DNA of 64,000 nucleotides, taken from Egibacteraceae bacterium (lineage in GTDB: Bacteria > Actinomycetota > Nitriliruptoria > Euzebyales > Egibacteraceae). Below, one piece after another: positions 44,089 through 53,399 of this stretch (positions are counted from its first letter, which is position 1; each line of letters begins with the position of its first letter). The notes beneath the pieces are model-generated. The model was given only the letters and a program-made list of their open reading frames with translations, had not been told where the DNA came from and did not search any database. A program made the translations under genes and the position numbers. Location of the stretch: positions 183,043 through 247,042 of the forward strand of contig JAUJNX010000005.1 of NCBI GenBank assembly GCA_030447925.1, written 5' to 3'.

Positions 44089-45080
44089 TCCTTCATGGTG
44101 CTCGCGGCGTCCGCGTCGCGCGCGGCCTCATCCAGCGCGAGGCCCACCAGGACCACGCGCTTGCCGCGCGCGTGGCGGGGGGCCACGTCGGCGTGAGCCT
44201 CGGCGATCCGGTCCAGGGGGTAGGTGGCCTGGACCGGCATCCGCACGGTGCCCCGGTCGACCAGGGCGGCGAGCGCCTCCAGGTCCGCGCGGCGCGGCTT
44301 GACGAGCACGGACCGCACCGCCGGGATCGGCAGGACGCGCGACAGCACCTGCAGGGCCAGCAACGCCGGCGCCGGCGCGACGGTCACGAACCGCCCGCCG
44401 CGCCCCAGCAGCCGGCGATAGCGCCGGAACGGGCTGGCGCCGTAGCAGTCGACGACGACGTCGAACGGCGCGGGCAGGTCGGCGGGGTCGGTGACCGCGT
44501 AGTCGACGACCTCCGCGGCCCCCAGGTCGCGGCAGTGGTCCAGGCTGGCCGCCCCGGCGACGGCGGTGACCCGCGCGCCGGCCGCGACCGCCAGCTGGAT
44601 CACGACGCTGCCCACGCCGCCGCTGGCGCCCTTGACCAGGACGCGCTCGCCGGGCTGCACCCGCGCAGCGGCCAGCGCCTGGAGCGCCGTCAGCCCCACC
44701 AGTGGCAGGGCGGCGGCCTCGACCACACCGATGGCGGCCGGCGCGGGCGACACCGCGGCGCGCGGCAGGACCGCGTGGTCCGCCGCGGCGCCGCCGTCGA
44801 AGCCGTCGATCAGGCCCCACACGCGCGTGCCCTGGCGCAGGTCGGTCACGCCGTCGCCGGTCGCCGCCACCTCGCCCGCGAGGTCGAACCCCGTCGACTT
44901 GGGGAACCGGCGTCCCGAGAAGAACTTGAACGCCCCGCTGCGGATGATCGTGTCCTTGGGGTTGACCCCCGAGGCCAGGACGCGCACCAGCACCTGGCCG
45001 GGACCGGGCTGTGGAACGGGCCGCTCCCGCACCGTCAGCACCTCCGGCCCCCCGTACCCGTCGTACTCCACGACCCGCAT
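44085..45080 (-). CDS. Zinc-free MDR NAD(P)-dependent oxidoreductase (quinone reductase-like)
   Basis: This 331-residue protein opens MRVVEYDGYGGPEVLTVRER and has LVRVLASGVNPKDTIIRSGA, GFDLAGEVAATGDGV and the nucleotide motif VLVKGASGGVGSVVIQLAVA, as in quinone/zeta-crystallin-type reductases. No catalytic zinc Cys pair is present. It would reduce electrophiles or quinones with NADPH. The co-transcribed TetR gene suggests induction by such a compound. Confidence 0.9.
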   Translation of the reverse strand: MRVVEYDGYGGPEVLTVRERPVPQPGPGQVLVRVLASGVNPKDTIIRSGAFKFFSGRRFPKSTGFDLAGEVAATGDGVTDLRQGTRVWGLIDGFDGGAAADHAVLPRAAVSPAPAAIGVVEAAALPLVGLTALQALAAARVQPGERVLVKGASGGVGSVVIQLAVAAGARVTAVAGAASLDHCRDLGAAEVVDYAVTDPADLPAPFDVVVDCYGASPFRRYRRLLGRGGRFVTVAPAPALLALQVLSRVLPIPAVRSVLVKPRRADLEALAALVDRGTVRMPVQATYPLDRIAEAHADVAPRHARGKRVVLVGLALDEAARDADAASTMKE

Positions 45081-45101
45081 GTCTCGTCCCTCCGACCGTA
45101 C

Positions 45102-45117
45102 CCAACCAATATGTTGG
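45102..45117. promoter_or_regulatory. TetR operator candidate
   Basis: The perfect inverted repeat CCAAC-CAATAT-GTTGG lies 21 bases upstream of the oxidoreductase start, in a small patch of lower GC. Its size and place fit the operator of the TetR regulator encoded at the end of the same operon. Confidence 0.5.
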
Positions 45118-45159
45118 TGGAGTGTGCGCGGTTGCGGGAGCCCGCGCAACCCTCGCAGC

Positions 45160-45993
45160 TCAGGCGCGCGGCGGGGGCTGCGCGCCCGGCGGGACGCGCA
45201 GGCCGGCGAGCTGGTGGCCCGTCGCCACCAGCCGGCCCGCGTCGTCCCACAGGTCGCAGACCTCGTCGACGCGGTCCCCGGCGACCAGGCGGGCGCGCAT
45301 CCGGGCCCGCACCGGACCCGGCGCGGGCAGCGCGCGCACGTGCACCGTCAGCGACAGGGTCGGGACCCAGCCGCCCAGCCCCAGGTCGAAGGTCGCGGGC
45401 GGGAGCGCGTCGACCAGCAGCAGCAGCGCCAGCGGGTCGGGGTCGCGGCCGTCGGCGAAGCGCAGCCACCCGCGCTGCTCGCCGTGCCCCGACGGGCGCC
45501 CCGACGCCCAGCCCAGCCGGGCGGGGTCCAGCCGCTCGTGCACGACGTCGAGCAGCGGGACCGAGCGGCCGGACGACGTCGCCGGGATCAGGACGCAGCG
45601 GTCCTCGGCGGCCAGCGCGGGCGGGGCCACGTCGTCCCACCAGACCTCGCCGTCCAGCCGCCCGAAGGTCAGCAGGGCCTCCGCGCGCGGCAGGCCGTCC
45701 TGGACGAGGCGGGCGCGCAGCTGGGTGGCGGTGCGCCCGCGGCGCAGCTCCTGGACGCCGACGCGCGCCGGGCCGACGTCAGGCGCCGCGGTGTAGGTGG
45801 CCGTGGCGGTCACCGGGTGCGGGTGGTCGGCGCCCGCCACCTCGCCGGCCGCCCGGGCGAGCACCGCCAGCAGGTAGCCGCCGTTGAGCTTCTGCTCGAC
45901 CCGCCAGGCGGGCTGCAGGTCCGCGTCGAAGACCGCGAGGCCGTGCTCGGTGCCGGCCCGCTCCACCCGCGTCGCCGCGTCGAATCCGTCCAT
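45160..45993 (-). CDS. Acyl-CoA thioesterase-like double hotdog protein
   Basis: This 277-residue protein reads as two hotdog halves of the thioesterase II/TesB-like type: QPAWRVEQKLNGGYLLAVLA and VTATATYTAAPDVGPARVGV in the first, and LDVVHERLDPARLGWASGRP and TLSLTVHVRALPAPGPVRAR in the second. The end VCDLWDDAGRLVATGHQLAG is typical of the family. It likely hydrolyses medium-chain acyl-CoA. It is a single gene between the two TetR systems. Confidence 0.82.
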   Translation of the reverse strand: MDGFDAATRVERAGTEHGLAVFDADLQPAWRVEQKLNGGYLLAVLARAAGEVAGADHPHPVTATATYTAAPDVGPARVGVQELRRGRTATQLRARLVQDGLPRAEALLTFGRLDGEVWWDDVAPPALAAEDRCVLIPATSSGRSVPLLDVVHERLDPARLGWASGRPSGHGEQRGWLRFADGRDPDPLALLLLVDALPPATFDLGLGGWVPTLSLTVHVRALPAPGPVRARMRARLVAGDRVDEVCDLWDDAGRLVATGHQLAGLRVPPGAQPPPRA

Positions 45994-46016
45994 GCCGCGA
46001 ACCCTAGAGCGCCGGT

Positions 46017-46631
46017 TCAGGTGGCCGGGACGCGCTCGCGGTCGGCGGCGGCGGCCAGCCCGCCCGGTCCGAGCCCCAGCAGGCCCTCCGCGGCCGACCG
46101 CGCGAGCCGGGCGTAGCCCTCGCGGTCGATGCGGTGGAGGGCGTAGAGCTGGACCGCGAGGCCGTCGAGCTGGGCCTCGAAGGCGGTTGCCGCGCCCGCC
46201 GGATCGGGGCAGGACCACAGGCCCCGCGCGTTCCCCTCGCGGATCGCGCCGTCCGCGGCGCGCTCGCAGCTGCTGTGGTGGCGGCGCAGGATGGCGGCCA
46301 GCTCGGGGCTGCGCGGGGCCTCCGACCACGCGTCGATCCACAGCAGGTAGTGCTGGTCGGGCAGCGGCTCGCAGCGGTCCAGCAGGTGGGCGGCGGGCGA
46401 GGGCGGGGACGCCGGCAGCTGGGCGGCGTCCTCGCCGGCCGCGAGGTCGAATGCCGCCGCCAGCAGGTCCCCGCGGGAGCGGAAGTAGTGGCGGAGCAGC
46501 CCGTGGGCGACACCCGCCTCGGCCGCGACGTCTCGCAGGGTGACCGCCGCGAAGCCCCGCCGGGCGATGACCGCCACCGCGGCGCGCAGGAGCTCCGCGC
46601 GGCGGTCCTCCGGGGCCTTCCGTGCTGCCAT
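46017..46631 (-). CDS. TetR family regulator (BetI-like)
   Basis: This 204-residue protein has an N-terminal helix-turn-helix (LLRAAVAVIARRGFAAVTLR, DVAAEAGVAHGLLRHYFRSR) and a BetI-like C-terminal domain (LLWIDAWSEAPRSPELAAIL). It is divergent from the MFS gene at 46690, and two GTTGTCC operator-like sites sit in the 58-bp gap. It most likely represses the efflux pump and itself. Confidence 0.9.
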   Translation of the reverse strand: MAARKAPEDRRAELLRAAVAVIARRGFAAVTLRDVAAEAGVAHGLLRHYFRSRGDLLAAAFDLAAGEDAAQLPASPPSPAAHLLDRCEPLPDQHYLLWIDAWSEAPRSPELAAILRRHHSSCERAADGAIREGNARGLWSCPDPAGAATAFEAQLDGLAVQLYALHRIDREGYARLARSAAEGLLGLGPGGLAAAADRERVPAT

Positions 46632-46652
46632 CCCCGCATCCTACCCCGCGGC

Positions 46653-46670
46653 GTTGTCCAACCGGAGAAG
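46653..46670. promoter_or_regulatory. TetR operator candidate, imperfect site
   Basis: GTTGTCC-AACC-GGAGAAG is a degenerate version of the perfect site 30 bases downstream. It lies 22 bases in front of the tetR start and would let the repressor act on both promoters. Confidence 0.45.
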
Positions 46671-46682
46671 AAGCGCTACCGT

Positions 46683-46700
46683 GTTGTCCATGCGGACAAC
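46683..46700. promoter_or_regulatory. TetR operator candidate, perfect palindrome
   Basis: GTTGTCC-ATGC-GGACAAC is a perfect 7-bp inverted repeat spanning the start codon of the MFS gene. Spacing of exactly 30 bp to the first site places both on similar helix faces. Confidence 0.6.
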
Positions 46701-47856
46701 AGCGCGCGTGCGCACGCGGTCGGCGCCGGTGGGCTGGGCGCCCCTGACCGGCATGACCGCCGTCGCGGCGGGCGGCCTGGCGATCTTCCCGCTGTTCCCC
46801 GCGCTCCAGGTCGAGCACGGCCTGCCCACCGCGGCGCTCGGGCCGGTGGCCGCGGCCGGGTTCCTGGCCGCCATGGCCGTCGAGCTGCTGGTCGGCCCCC
46901 AGGCCGACCGCGGGCACGCCCGGCGGATGGCGGTCGCGGGCCTGGCCGTCGTCGCCGTCAGCCTGGGTTGGTTCGCGCTGGCCTCGACCACCTGGGGGTT
47001 CGTCGGCGCGCGCGCCCTGGCGGGCGCCGGCGCCGGGCTCTACCTGCCCGCGGTCAGCGCCCTGCTGATCCGCCGGGACCCCGAGCGGTCGGGTGAGTCC
47101 CTGGGCAAGCTGTCCACCGCCGACCTCGGCGGGATCGCGGCCGGCCCGCTGGTCGCGTCGCTGCTGCTGGAGTTCGCGTCGGCCGATGCCGCGCTGTGGG
47201 CGATGGCGGTGATCACCGCGGTCGTGGCCGTGCCGGTCGCCCTCGGGCTGCCGGCGGACCGCCTCGACGCCGCGGTCGCCGGGGCGCCGCCCCGCCTGTC
47301 CCTGGACCTGCTGGGCTCCCGGCGGGTGGTCGGGGCGGTGCTGCTGACCGTGGCGGTGATGGTCCCCGTCGGCGCGTACGACGCCATCTGGCCGCGCTAC
47401 ATGAAGGACCTGGGGGCGAGCGACCTGCTCGTCGGCGCCAGCTACACGATCTTCGCGATCCCGTTCCTGTTCGTCGCCACGCCGGCGGGCCGGCTGGCGG
47501 ACCGCATCGGCGGGCTGGGGACGTTCCTGCGCGGGCTGGCGATCCTCACGCTCTCGATCGCCGCCTATGCGGTGCTGCGTGACCCGTGGGTCGTGACCGG
47601 GATCGGCGTGGTGGAGTCCACCGGCCAGGCGGCGGCCGTCGTCGGCGCGGCCGCGGCGACCGCCCAGGTGGTGTCCCCGGCCCGCGCGGGCGCCGGCCAG
47701 AGCCTGGCCCGCGCGGCGGGCACCCTGGCCGCCGCGGGCGTCGCCGTCCTGGCCGCGTGGGTCTACCAGGTCGGCGGTCCCGCCCCGCTGTTCCTGGCCA
47801 CCGCCGCCGCGGCCCTGGCCCTGACCGCCATCGCCGCGCGCCTCCTGCGGGGCTGA
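46690..47856 (+). CDS. MFS transporter controlled by the adjacent TetR
   Basis: This 388-residue protein has about 12 hydrophobic helices. It contains LVGPQADRGHARRMAVAGLA in the loop between helices 2 and 3, PVGAYDAIWPRYMKDLGASD at the start of the second half, and VATPAGRLADRIGGLGTFLR. It resembles drug-efflux members of the major facilitator superfamily. The operator palindrome overlaps its ATG, so it is likely a TetR-induced exporter. Confidence 0.9.
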   Translation: MRTTARVRTRSAPVGWAPLTGMTAVAAGGLAIFPLFPALQVEHGLPTAALGPVAAAGFLAAMAVELLVGPQADRGHARRMAVAGLAVVAVSLGWFALASTTWGFVGARALAGAGAGLYLPAVSALLIRRDPERSGESLGKLSTADLGGIAAGPLVASLLLEFASADAALWAMAVITAVVAVPVALGLPADRLDAAVAGAPPRLSLDLLGSRRVVGAVLLTVAVMVPVGAYDAIWPRYMKDLGASDLLVGASYTIFAIPFLFVATPAGRLADRIGGLGTFLRGLAILTLSIAAYAVLRDPWVVTGIGVVESTGQAAAVVGAAAATAQVVSPARAGAGQSLARAAGTLAAAGVAVLAAWVYQVGGPAPLFLATAAAALALTAIAARLLRG

Positions 47857-47896
47857 ACCTCAGGTTGAGGGTCAGCTGGGGGACGGCACCCGCGCG

Positions 47897-48142
47897 TCAG
47901 CCCAGGGCGAGGGCGCCGGCCATGGCCAGCAGGGAGACCGCACCCGTGGTCACCAGCGCGGCCACGATCGGGCCGGGCAGGTGGCGGCGGTCCAGCTCCA
48001 GGGTGTCCTCCTCGGCCTCGAACACCCCCAGGGGCCGCAGGCGGCCGCGGGACGCGGGGCGGGGCGGCGCCGGGGGCAGCACCCCGAGGTCCAGGACGGA
48101 GGGGCCACCGGCGTCGTCGCCGAGCAGTTCAGAGATGCGCAC
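47897..48142 (-). CDS. Small single-helix membrane protein
   Basis: This 81-residue protein has a soluble, Pro-rich N-terminal part (MRISELLGDDAGGPSVLDLG, EAEEDTLELDRRHLPG) and one C-terminal hydrophobic helix (IVAALVTTGAVSLLAMAGAL). AGGAGG precedes the GTG start by 6 bases. No family is recognised. It is divergent from the amidohydrolase gene. Confidence 0.65.
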   Translation of the reverse strand: MRISELLGDDAGGPSVLDLGVLPPAPPRPASRGRLRPLGVFEAEEDTLELDRRHLPGPIVAALVTTGAVSLLAMAGALALG

Positions 48143-48222
48143 CTGGGGCCTCCTGGTTCCTCGCGCCGTGTACTCCGGTCGTCGGCAGCCCCGTCCGGTG
48201 GCTTGAGGCAGACTCGGGCGCC

Positions 48223-49533
48223 GTGCCCGCCGTCCTGTACCGCGCCCCCGTCGTCTGCCCCATGACCGGCCCGCCGCTGGCGGACGGCGGGGTGCTGGTC
48301 GTCGGCGACCGCATCGCCGAGGTCGGCCCGGCCGCCGACCTGGCCGGCCGCGCCGACCGCGTCGTGCCCGCCGCGGGCGTCCTGCTCCCCGCGCTGGTCA
48401 ACGGCCACACGACCCTGGAGCTGACCGACGCCGCGGCGCTGGCCGTCGCCGGGCCCGCGCATGCCCACGGCTGGGCGGTCGAGGGCAGGACCGCCGGCTG
48501 GAGCGCGGACGCCTGGACCCGCTCGGCCCGCCGCGGCGTGCAGCAGGCGCTGCGGGCGGGCACGGCGGTGGTCGGCGACACGGTGCTGCGGGGACCGGCG
48601 GTGCCCGCGGCCGCGCGGAGCCACCTGCGGGGCGACAGCCGGGTCGCGGTCGACCACGTCGACGTCGAGCACGCCGACCGCGCCCTCGCCCAGGTCGACA
48701 GCGCCCTGGGCCTGCCCGCGGAGGGGCGGCGCGTGGGCGTGGCCCCGGGGATCACGACGGTCTCCACCGGCGTGCTGCAGGCGGTCGCGGCCCTGGCCGA
48801 CCGGCGGGGCGCGCCGCTCCACGTGGCCGCCGCCCGCACCACCCCTGAGGTCGCGGCCCTGCGCGCCGGCGACGGCCCGCTCGCCGAGCGCGCGCGGGCG
48901 CGGGGCATGGACTTCGAGTGGCTCGAGGGCGGGGCCGACCTGTCGCCGGTGCGCTACCTCGACGCGTGCGGTGCGCTGGGCCCGCGGACGACGCTGGCGC
49001 ACGCGGTCCTCGTCGACGTGCTCGAGGCGCGGCTGCTGGCCGCGCGGGCGACGGCGGTCGTGTGCTGCCCGCGCGCCGACGCCCTGCGCGGGTCCAACCA
49101 GGTCCCCCTGGAGCGCTACGCCGAGACCGGCGTGCGCCTGGCGCTGGGCACCGACTCGTGCGCGACCGTCCCCGACCTGGACGTCCTGGCCGAGGCCGCC
49201 GCCTGGGTCGCGGTGGCCCGCGACCGCGACCTGGTGTTCTGGCCGTCCGAGGTGGGGCCGGTGCCGCTGGAGGAGCAGGCGGTGCGCCTGGCCACCGTCG
49301 ACGGCGCCCGCGCGCTGGGCTGGGGCGACCACGCGGGCGTGCTGGAGCCCGGCCGGCGCGCCGACCTCGTCGCCGTCGACGTCGCCACCACGGTGGATCG
49401 CGTCTACCGCGACCTCGTCGAGCAGGGGCCGGGCCGCCAGGTGCTCACCGTCCTCGCTGGCGTCCGCCGCGCCCGCCGCCCCTCCGCGGCGGACCCCTGG
49501 CCCGAGATCGACCGCCACGAGCTCGAGGGCTGA
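48223..49533 (+). CDS. Amidohydrolase-superfamily protein with altered metal motif
   Basis: This 436-residue protein has the beta-sandwich/TIM-barrel layout of amidohydrolases related to aminodeoxyfutalosine and nucleoside deaminases ([74 protein letters not shown]). The usual HxH metal pair reads [12 protein letters not shown], so the second His is Thr. HVAAA, LAHAV and the GTDS Asp remain. The gene precedes menG by 35 bases, but a futalosine role is unlikely because the window holds the classical men genes. Activity is uncertain. Confidence 0.8.
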   Translation: MPAVLYRAPVVCPMTGPPLADGGVLVVGDRIAEVGPAADLAGRADRVVPAAGVLLPALVNGHTTLELTDAAALAVAGPAHAHGWAVEGRTAGWSADAWTRSARRGVQQALRAGTAVVGDTVLRGPAVPAAARSHLRGDSRVAVDHVDVEHADRALAQVDSALGLPAEGRRVGVAPGITTVSTGVLQAVAALADRRGAPLHVAAARTTPEVAALRAGDGPLAERARARGMDFEWLEGGADLSPVRYLDACGALGPRTTLAHAVLVDVLEARLLAARATAVVCCPRADALRGSNQVPLERYAETGVRLALGTDSCATVPDLDVLAEAAAWVAVARDRDLVFWPSEVGPVPLEEQAVRLATVDGARALGWGDHAGVLEPGRRADLVAVDVATTVDRVYRDLVEQGPGRQVLTVLAGVRRARRPSAADPWPEIDRHELEG

Positions 49534-49567
49534 GGCGCCGGGCCGACTGGCGGGCGAGACTGGCGCG

Positions 49568-50287
49568 ATGACGACCCTGCCCGACCCTCGCCCGACGCGG
49601 GACAAGGACGCCGCGCTGGTGCAGGCGATGTTCGACCGCGTCGCGCCCCGCTACGACGTCGCCAACACGCTCCTGTCGTTCGGACAGGACCGCCACTGGC
49701 GCCGGGTGGCCGCGCGGGCGCTGGCGCCGCAGCGGGGGGAGCGGGTCCTGGACGTCGCCAGCGGCACCGGCGCCCTGGCCCACGAGCTGCGCGCCGCGGG
49801 GGCGCAGGTCGTCGCCCTGGACTTCAGCTGGAACATGCTGCACGCCGGCGCGGTGCGCGAGGGTGCGGACCGCACGCTGCTGTGGGCCAACGGCGACGGC
49901 ACGCGCCTGCCGTTCGCCGACGCGACCTTCGACGGCGTGACCATCGCCTTCGGCCTGCGCAACCTGCCCGATCCCGCGGCGGGGCTGCGCGAGTTCGCCC
50001 GCGTCACCCGCCCCGGCGGGCGGCTGGTGGTGCTGGAGTTCTCCCACCCGACGTGGGCGCCCCTGCGCGCGGCCTACGAGGGCGGCGTGCTCGCGGCCCT
50101 GCCCGCCGTCGCCCGCGCGATCACCTCCGACCCCCGCGCCTACGGGTACCTGGCGCGGTCGATCCGCGCGTGGCCGGACCAGGAGCGGCTGGCCCGGACG
50201 ATCGCCGCGGCGGGCTGGACGCGCCCGCGCTGGAAGGACCTGACCGGCGGGATCGTCGCCGCCCACCACGCCGTCGCCGCTATGTGA
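49568..50287 (+). CDS. menG: Demethylmenaquinone methyltransferase
   Basis: This 239-residue SAM-dependent methyltransferase is of the MenG/UbiE type: [70 protein letters not shown] and [20 protein letters not shown] are all family hallmarks. It does the last methylation of menaquinone. The geranylgeranyl-reductase gene follows after its own promoter, placing late menaquinone genes next to nuo. Confidence 0.93.
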   Translation: MTTLPDPRPTRDKDAALVQAMFDRVAPRYDVANTLLSFGQDRHWRRVAARALAPQRGERVLDVASGTGALAHELRAAGAQVVALDFSWNMLHAGAVREGADRTLLWANGDGTRLPFADATFDGVTIAFGLRNLPDPAAGLREFARVTRPGGRLVVLEFSHPTWAPLRAAYEGGVLAALPAVARAITSDPRAYGYLARSIRAWPDQERLARTIAAAGWTRPRWKDLTGGIVAAHHAVAAM

Positions 50288-50321
50288 AAAGTTTCACGAG
50301 CGGGGTCCGCGCTGGTAGGCT
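50284..50321 (+). promoter_or_regulatory. Promoter with overlapping palindrome before the reductase gene
   Basis: TTTCAC (50292-50297) and TAGGCT (50316-50321) are spaced by 18 bases. The -35 region is half of the perfect inverted repeat GTGAAA-AG-TTTCAC (50284-50297), which also covers the menG stop codon. A repressor or activator bound there would act directly on the promoter. Confidence 0.55.
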
Positions 50322-50363
50322 GGCCGCGTACTCGGGGGGGTCGGGGAGCACGAGGGGGTTCGC

Positions 50364-51647
50364 GTGGAGCACGCCGATGCGGTCGTGGTCGGCGCCGGTC
50401 CCGGTGGATCCGCCGCCGCCCACTTCCTGGCGGAGGCCGGGCACGATGTCGTCCTGATCGAGAAGGAGTCCTTCCCCCGCGACAAGGTCTGCGGGGACGG
50501 GCTCACGCCGCGCGCCGTGCAGGCGCTGCGCTCGGTCGGCCTCGCCGACGAGGCCGAGGGCGCGCCGCCCGGCTGGCAGCGCCAGCAGGGCCTGCGCATG
50601 TACGGGGGCGGCGTCGTCCTGGACCTGCCGTGGCCCCAGCTCGAGGACTGGCCCGCGCACTCGGTCACCGCCACGCGCGCGACCATGGACGAGGCCCTGG
50701 CGCGCAACGCGGTGAAGACCGGCGCCCACCTGTGGGAGCGCACCGAGGTCACCGGCCCGGTGTGGCAGCGCGCGTCCCAGCGCCGCGTCGCCGGCGTCCG
50801 CTACCGCCGCGAGGACGGGACGGAGGGCGAGATCCGCGCCCCCATCGTCCTGGCCGCCGACGGCGGGTCGTCGCGCTTCGCCGTCGCCCTGGGCCTGCAC
50901 CGCCTGGAGAACCGCCCCATGGGCGTGGCGATCCGCGCCTACTACCGCAGCCCCCGCGCGGAGATGGGGATGATGGAGGGCTTCCTCGAGCTCTACCGCG
51001 GCATGGGCGAGGGCGGCGCCGAGGGCGGAGCCAAGAAGGAGCTGCTGCCCGGCTACGGCTGGATCTTCCCGCTCGACGACGGCCTGGTGAACGTCGGCTG
51101 GGGCCTGCTCAACACCTCCGAGCACTTCCGCTCCACCAACTACCGGCGCACGCTGGACGAGTGGGTCGCGGGCTTCCCGCCCGAGTGGGGCATGAGCGCC
51201 GCGACCCGCGTCGGCCGCCCGCGCAGCGCCGGCCTGCCCATGGCCCACAACCGCAAGCCCCCGCTGTACCGCGGGGCGATGCTGGTCGGCGACGCCGCCG
51301 GCATGGTCAACCCCTTCAACGGCGAGGGCATCAGCTACGCCATCGAGGCCGCCGCCTTCGCCGCCGAGGCCGCGGACACCGCCCTGCGCGCCCGGTCCGA
51401 CGGGCCGCTGCTGCGCTACGAGCGCGCCGTCGCCGACGCCTGGGGCGGGTACTACACGCTGGGCCGCATCTTCGTCGACCTGATCGGACAGCCTGCGGTC
51501 ATGCGCTTCTGCACGGAGCACGGCATGCCCCGCCCGGCCCTCATGCGCTTCGTCTTCCGGATGATGGCCCACCTCACGGACCGCCGGCCCAAGGACCTGA
51601 CCGACGCCGTCCTCAACACCCTGTCCCGCGCGGTGCCGGCCGCCTGA
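50364..51647 (+). CDS. Geranylgeranyl reductase family protein, probably menaquinone reductase
   Basis: This 427-residue FAD enzyme has the dinucleotide motif VVVGAGPGGSAAAHFLAEAG, DKVCGDGLTPRAVQALRSVG and GDAAGMVNPFNGEGISYAIE, all typical of the geranylgeranyl reductase family. In actinobacteria, members of this family (MenJ) saturate isoprene units of the menaquinone tail. Position between menG and nuoA supports that role. GAGGGGG precedes the GTG by 5 bases. Confidence 0.9.
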   Translation: MEHADAVVVGAGPGGSAAAHFLAEAGHDVVLIEKESFPRDKVCGDGLTPRAVQALRSVGLADEAEGAPPGWQRQQGLRMYGGGVVLDLPWPQLEDWPAHSVTATRATMDEALARNAVKTGAHLWERTEVTGPVWQRASQRRVAGVRYRREDGTEGEIRAPIVLAADGGSSRFAVALGLHRLENRPMGVAIRAYYRSPRAEMGMMEGFLELYRGMGEGGAEGGAKKELLPGYGWIFPLDDGLVNVGWGLLNTSEHFRSTNYRRTLDEWVAGFPPEWGMSAATRVGRPRSAGLPMAHNRKPPLYRGAMLVGDAAGMVNPFNGEGISYAIEAAAFAAEAADTALRARSDGPLLRYERAVADAWGGYYTLGRIFVDLIGQPAVMRFCTEHGMPRPALMRFVFRMMAHLTDRRPKDLTDAVLNTLSRAVPAA

Positions 51648-51706
51648 ACGCGGCCGCGCCGCCCCCGGAGGTGCAACGCCCATGACCCATCGTCCACCGG
51701 TTGCGT

Positions 51707-51734
51707 GGTGGGTGTCCCACCCCCCTCGTAGGCT
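51707..51734 (+). promoter_or_regulatory. Likely nuo operon promoter region
   Basis: TAGGCT (51729-51734) lies about 40 bases before nuoA. Directly upstream is the inverted repeat GGTGGG-TGT-CCCACC (51707-51721), and TTGCGT (51701-51706) is a possible but poorly spaced -35 (22 bases). The missing good -35 and the palindrome suggest an activated or repressed promoter. Confidence 0.45.
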
Positions 51735-51772
51735 TGCAGCGCTGCCCGCCACCCGACGCCGAGGTGCCCGCC

Positions 51773-52125
51773 GTGCTCGCTGAGTACCTGCCGCTGCTGC
51801 TGCTCGCCGTCGTGGCCTTCGCCTTCGTCGGCCTGTCGGTGCTGGTCAGCGCGCGCCTGGGCCCCAACCGGCCCAATCCGGTCAAGGAGGCGGCGTACGA
51901 GTCCGGCATCCTCACCGAGGACGTGGACGTCCGCCAGTCGCGCTTCAGCGTCCGGTTCTACCTGGTGGCGATGCTGTTCATCATCTTCGACGTCGAGGCG
52001 GTCTTCCTCTACCCGTGGGCCGTGACCCTGCGCTCCATGGGCTGGTACGGCATGGCCGTCATGGGCGTGTTCATCCTCCTGCTGTTCGAGACCTACTACT
52101 ACGTCCTGCGCCGAGGAGGCCTGGA

Positions 52126-52135
<10 letters not shown>
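51773..52135 (+). CDS. nuoA: NADH-quinone oxidoreductase subunit A
   Basis: This 120-residue membrane subunit has three helices and the conserved loop [20 protein letters not shown], then [20 protein letters not shown]. The length is normal. The GTG at 51773 is chosen because it gives the family N-terminus and follows CGAGG. It overlaps nuoB by 10 bases and is the first gene of nuoA-L. Confidence 0.95.
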
Positions 52136-52733
<598 letters not shown>

Positions 52734-52737
<4 letters not shown>

Positions 52738-53396
52738 GCCAGACGCCGCTCAACCCGCAGCAGCCGAACACCGAGGACGTCAGCCGGACCGAGCAGATCA
52801 ACCTGCGCGAGGCCGGTCTGGACATCCAGCTGTCCGACCGCCTGCGCGGGCTCCGCGACCATCTCGTCGGCGCCTTCCCGGAGCTGGAGGTCCTCGGCTT
52901 CCGCGGCGAGCTGACGCTGATCGTGCGGCCCGACCGCCTGATCGACCTGCTGCGCTTCTGCCGCGACGACCCCGACGTCCTCACCGAGTTCCTGTCCGAC
53001 GAGTCCGCCGTGCACTGGCCCGGTGGCCGCGTCGAGGAGCAGGCGCACGAGACGACCGGGTGGCCGACGATCACGCACGAGCGCGAGGGCCGGATCGAGG
53101 TCGACTACCTGCTGACCTCGGTGACCCACAACCACCGGTTCCGGGTGCGCACCGACGTCCCCGACGTCGACCCCGTCCTGCCGTCCGCCACGGCGCTGTG
53201 GTCGTCGGCGGACTTCATGGAGCGCGAGGTCTACGACTTCTTCGGCGTGCGCTTCGAGGGTCACCCCAACCTGCGCCGCATCGAGATGCCCGACGGGTGG
53301 GAGGGCCACCCGCAGCGCAAGGACTACCCCCTGGGCGGCGTGCAGGTCCAGTACAAGGGCGCGACCGTGCCGCCGCCCGACGAGCGGAAGTACTGA
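52734..53396 (+). CDS. nuoC: NADH-quinone oxidoreductase subunit C
   Basis: This 220-residue hydrophilic subunit contains the family segment [20 protein letters not shown] followed by [20 protein letters not shown] and [20 protein letters not shown]. The first 25 residues are polar and variable. Its ATG overlaps the nuoB stop. Confidence 0.95.
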
Positions 53397-53399
53397 CCC

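Noticed and set aside
48223..49533. Aminodeoxyfutalosine deaminase of the futalosine pathway
   Set aside because: The window encodes the classical men pathway, no mqn genes are seen, and the metal motif is altered.
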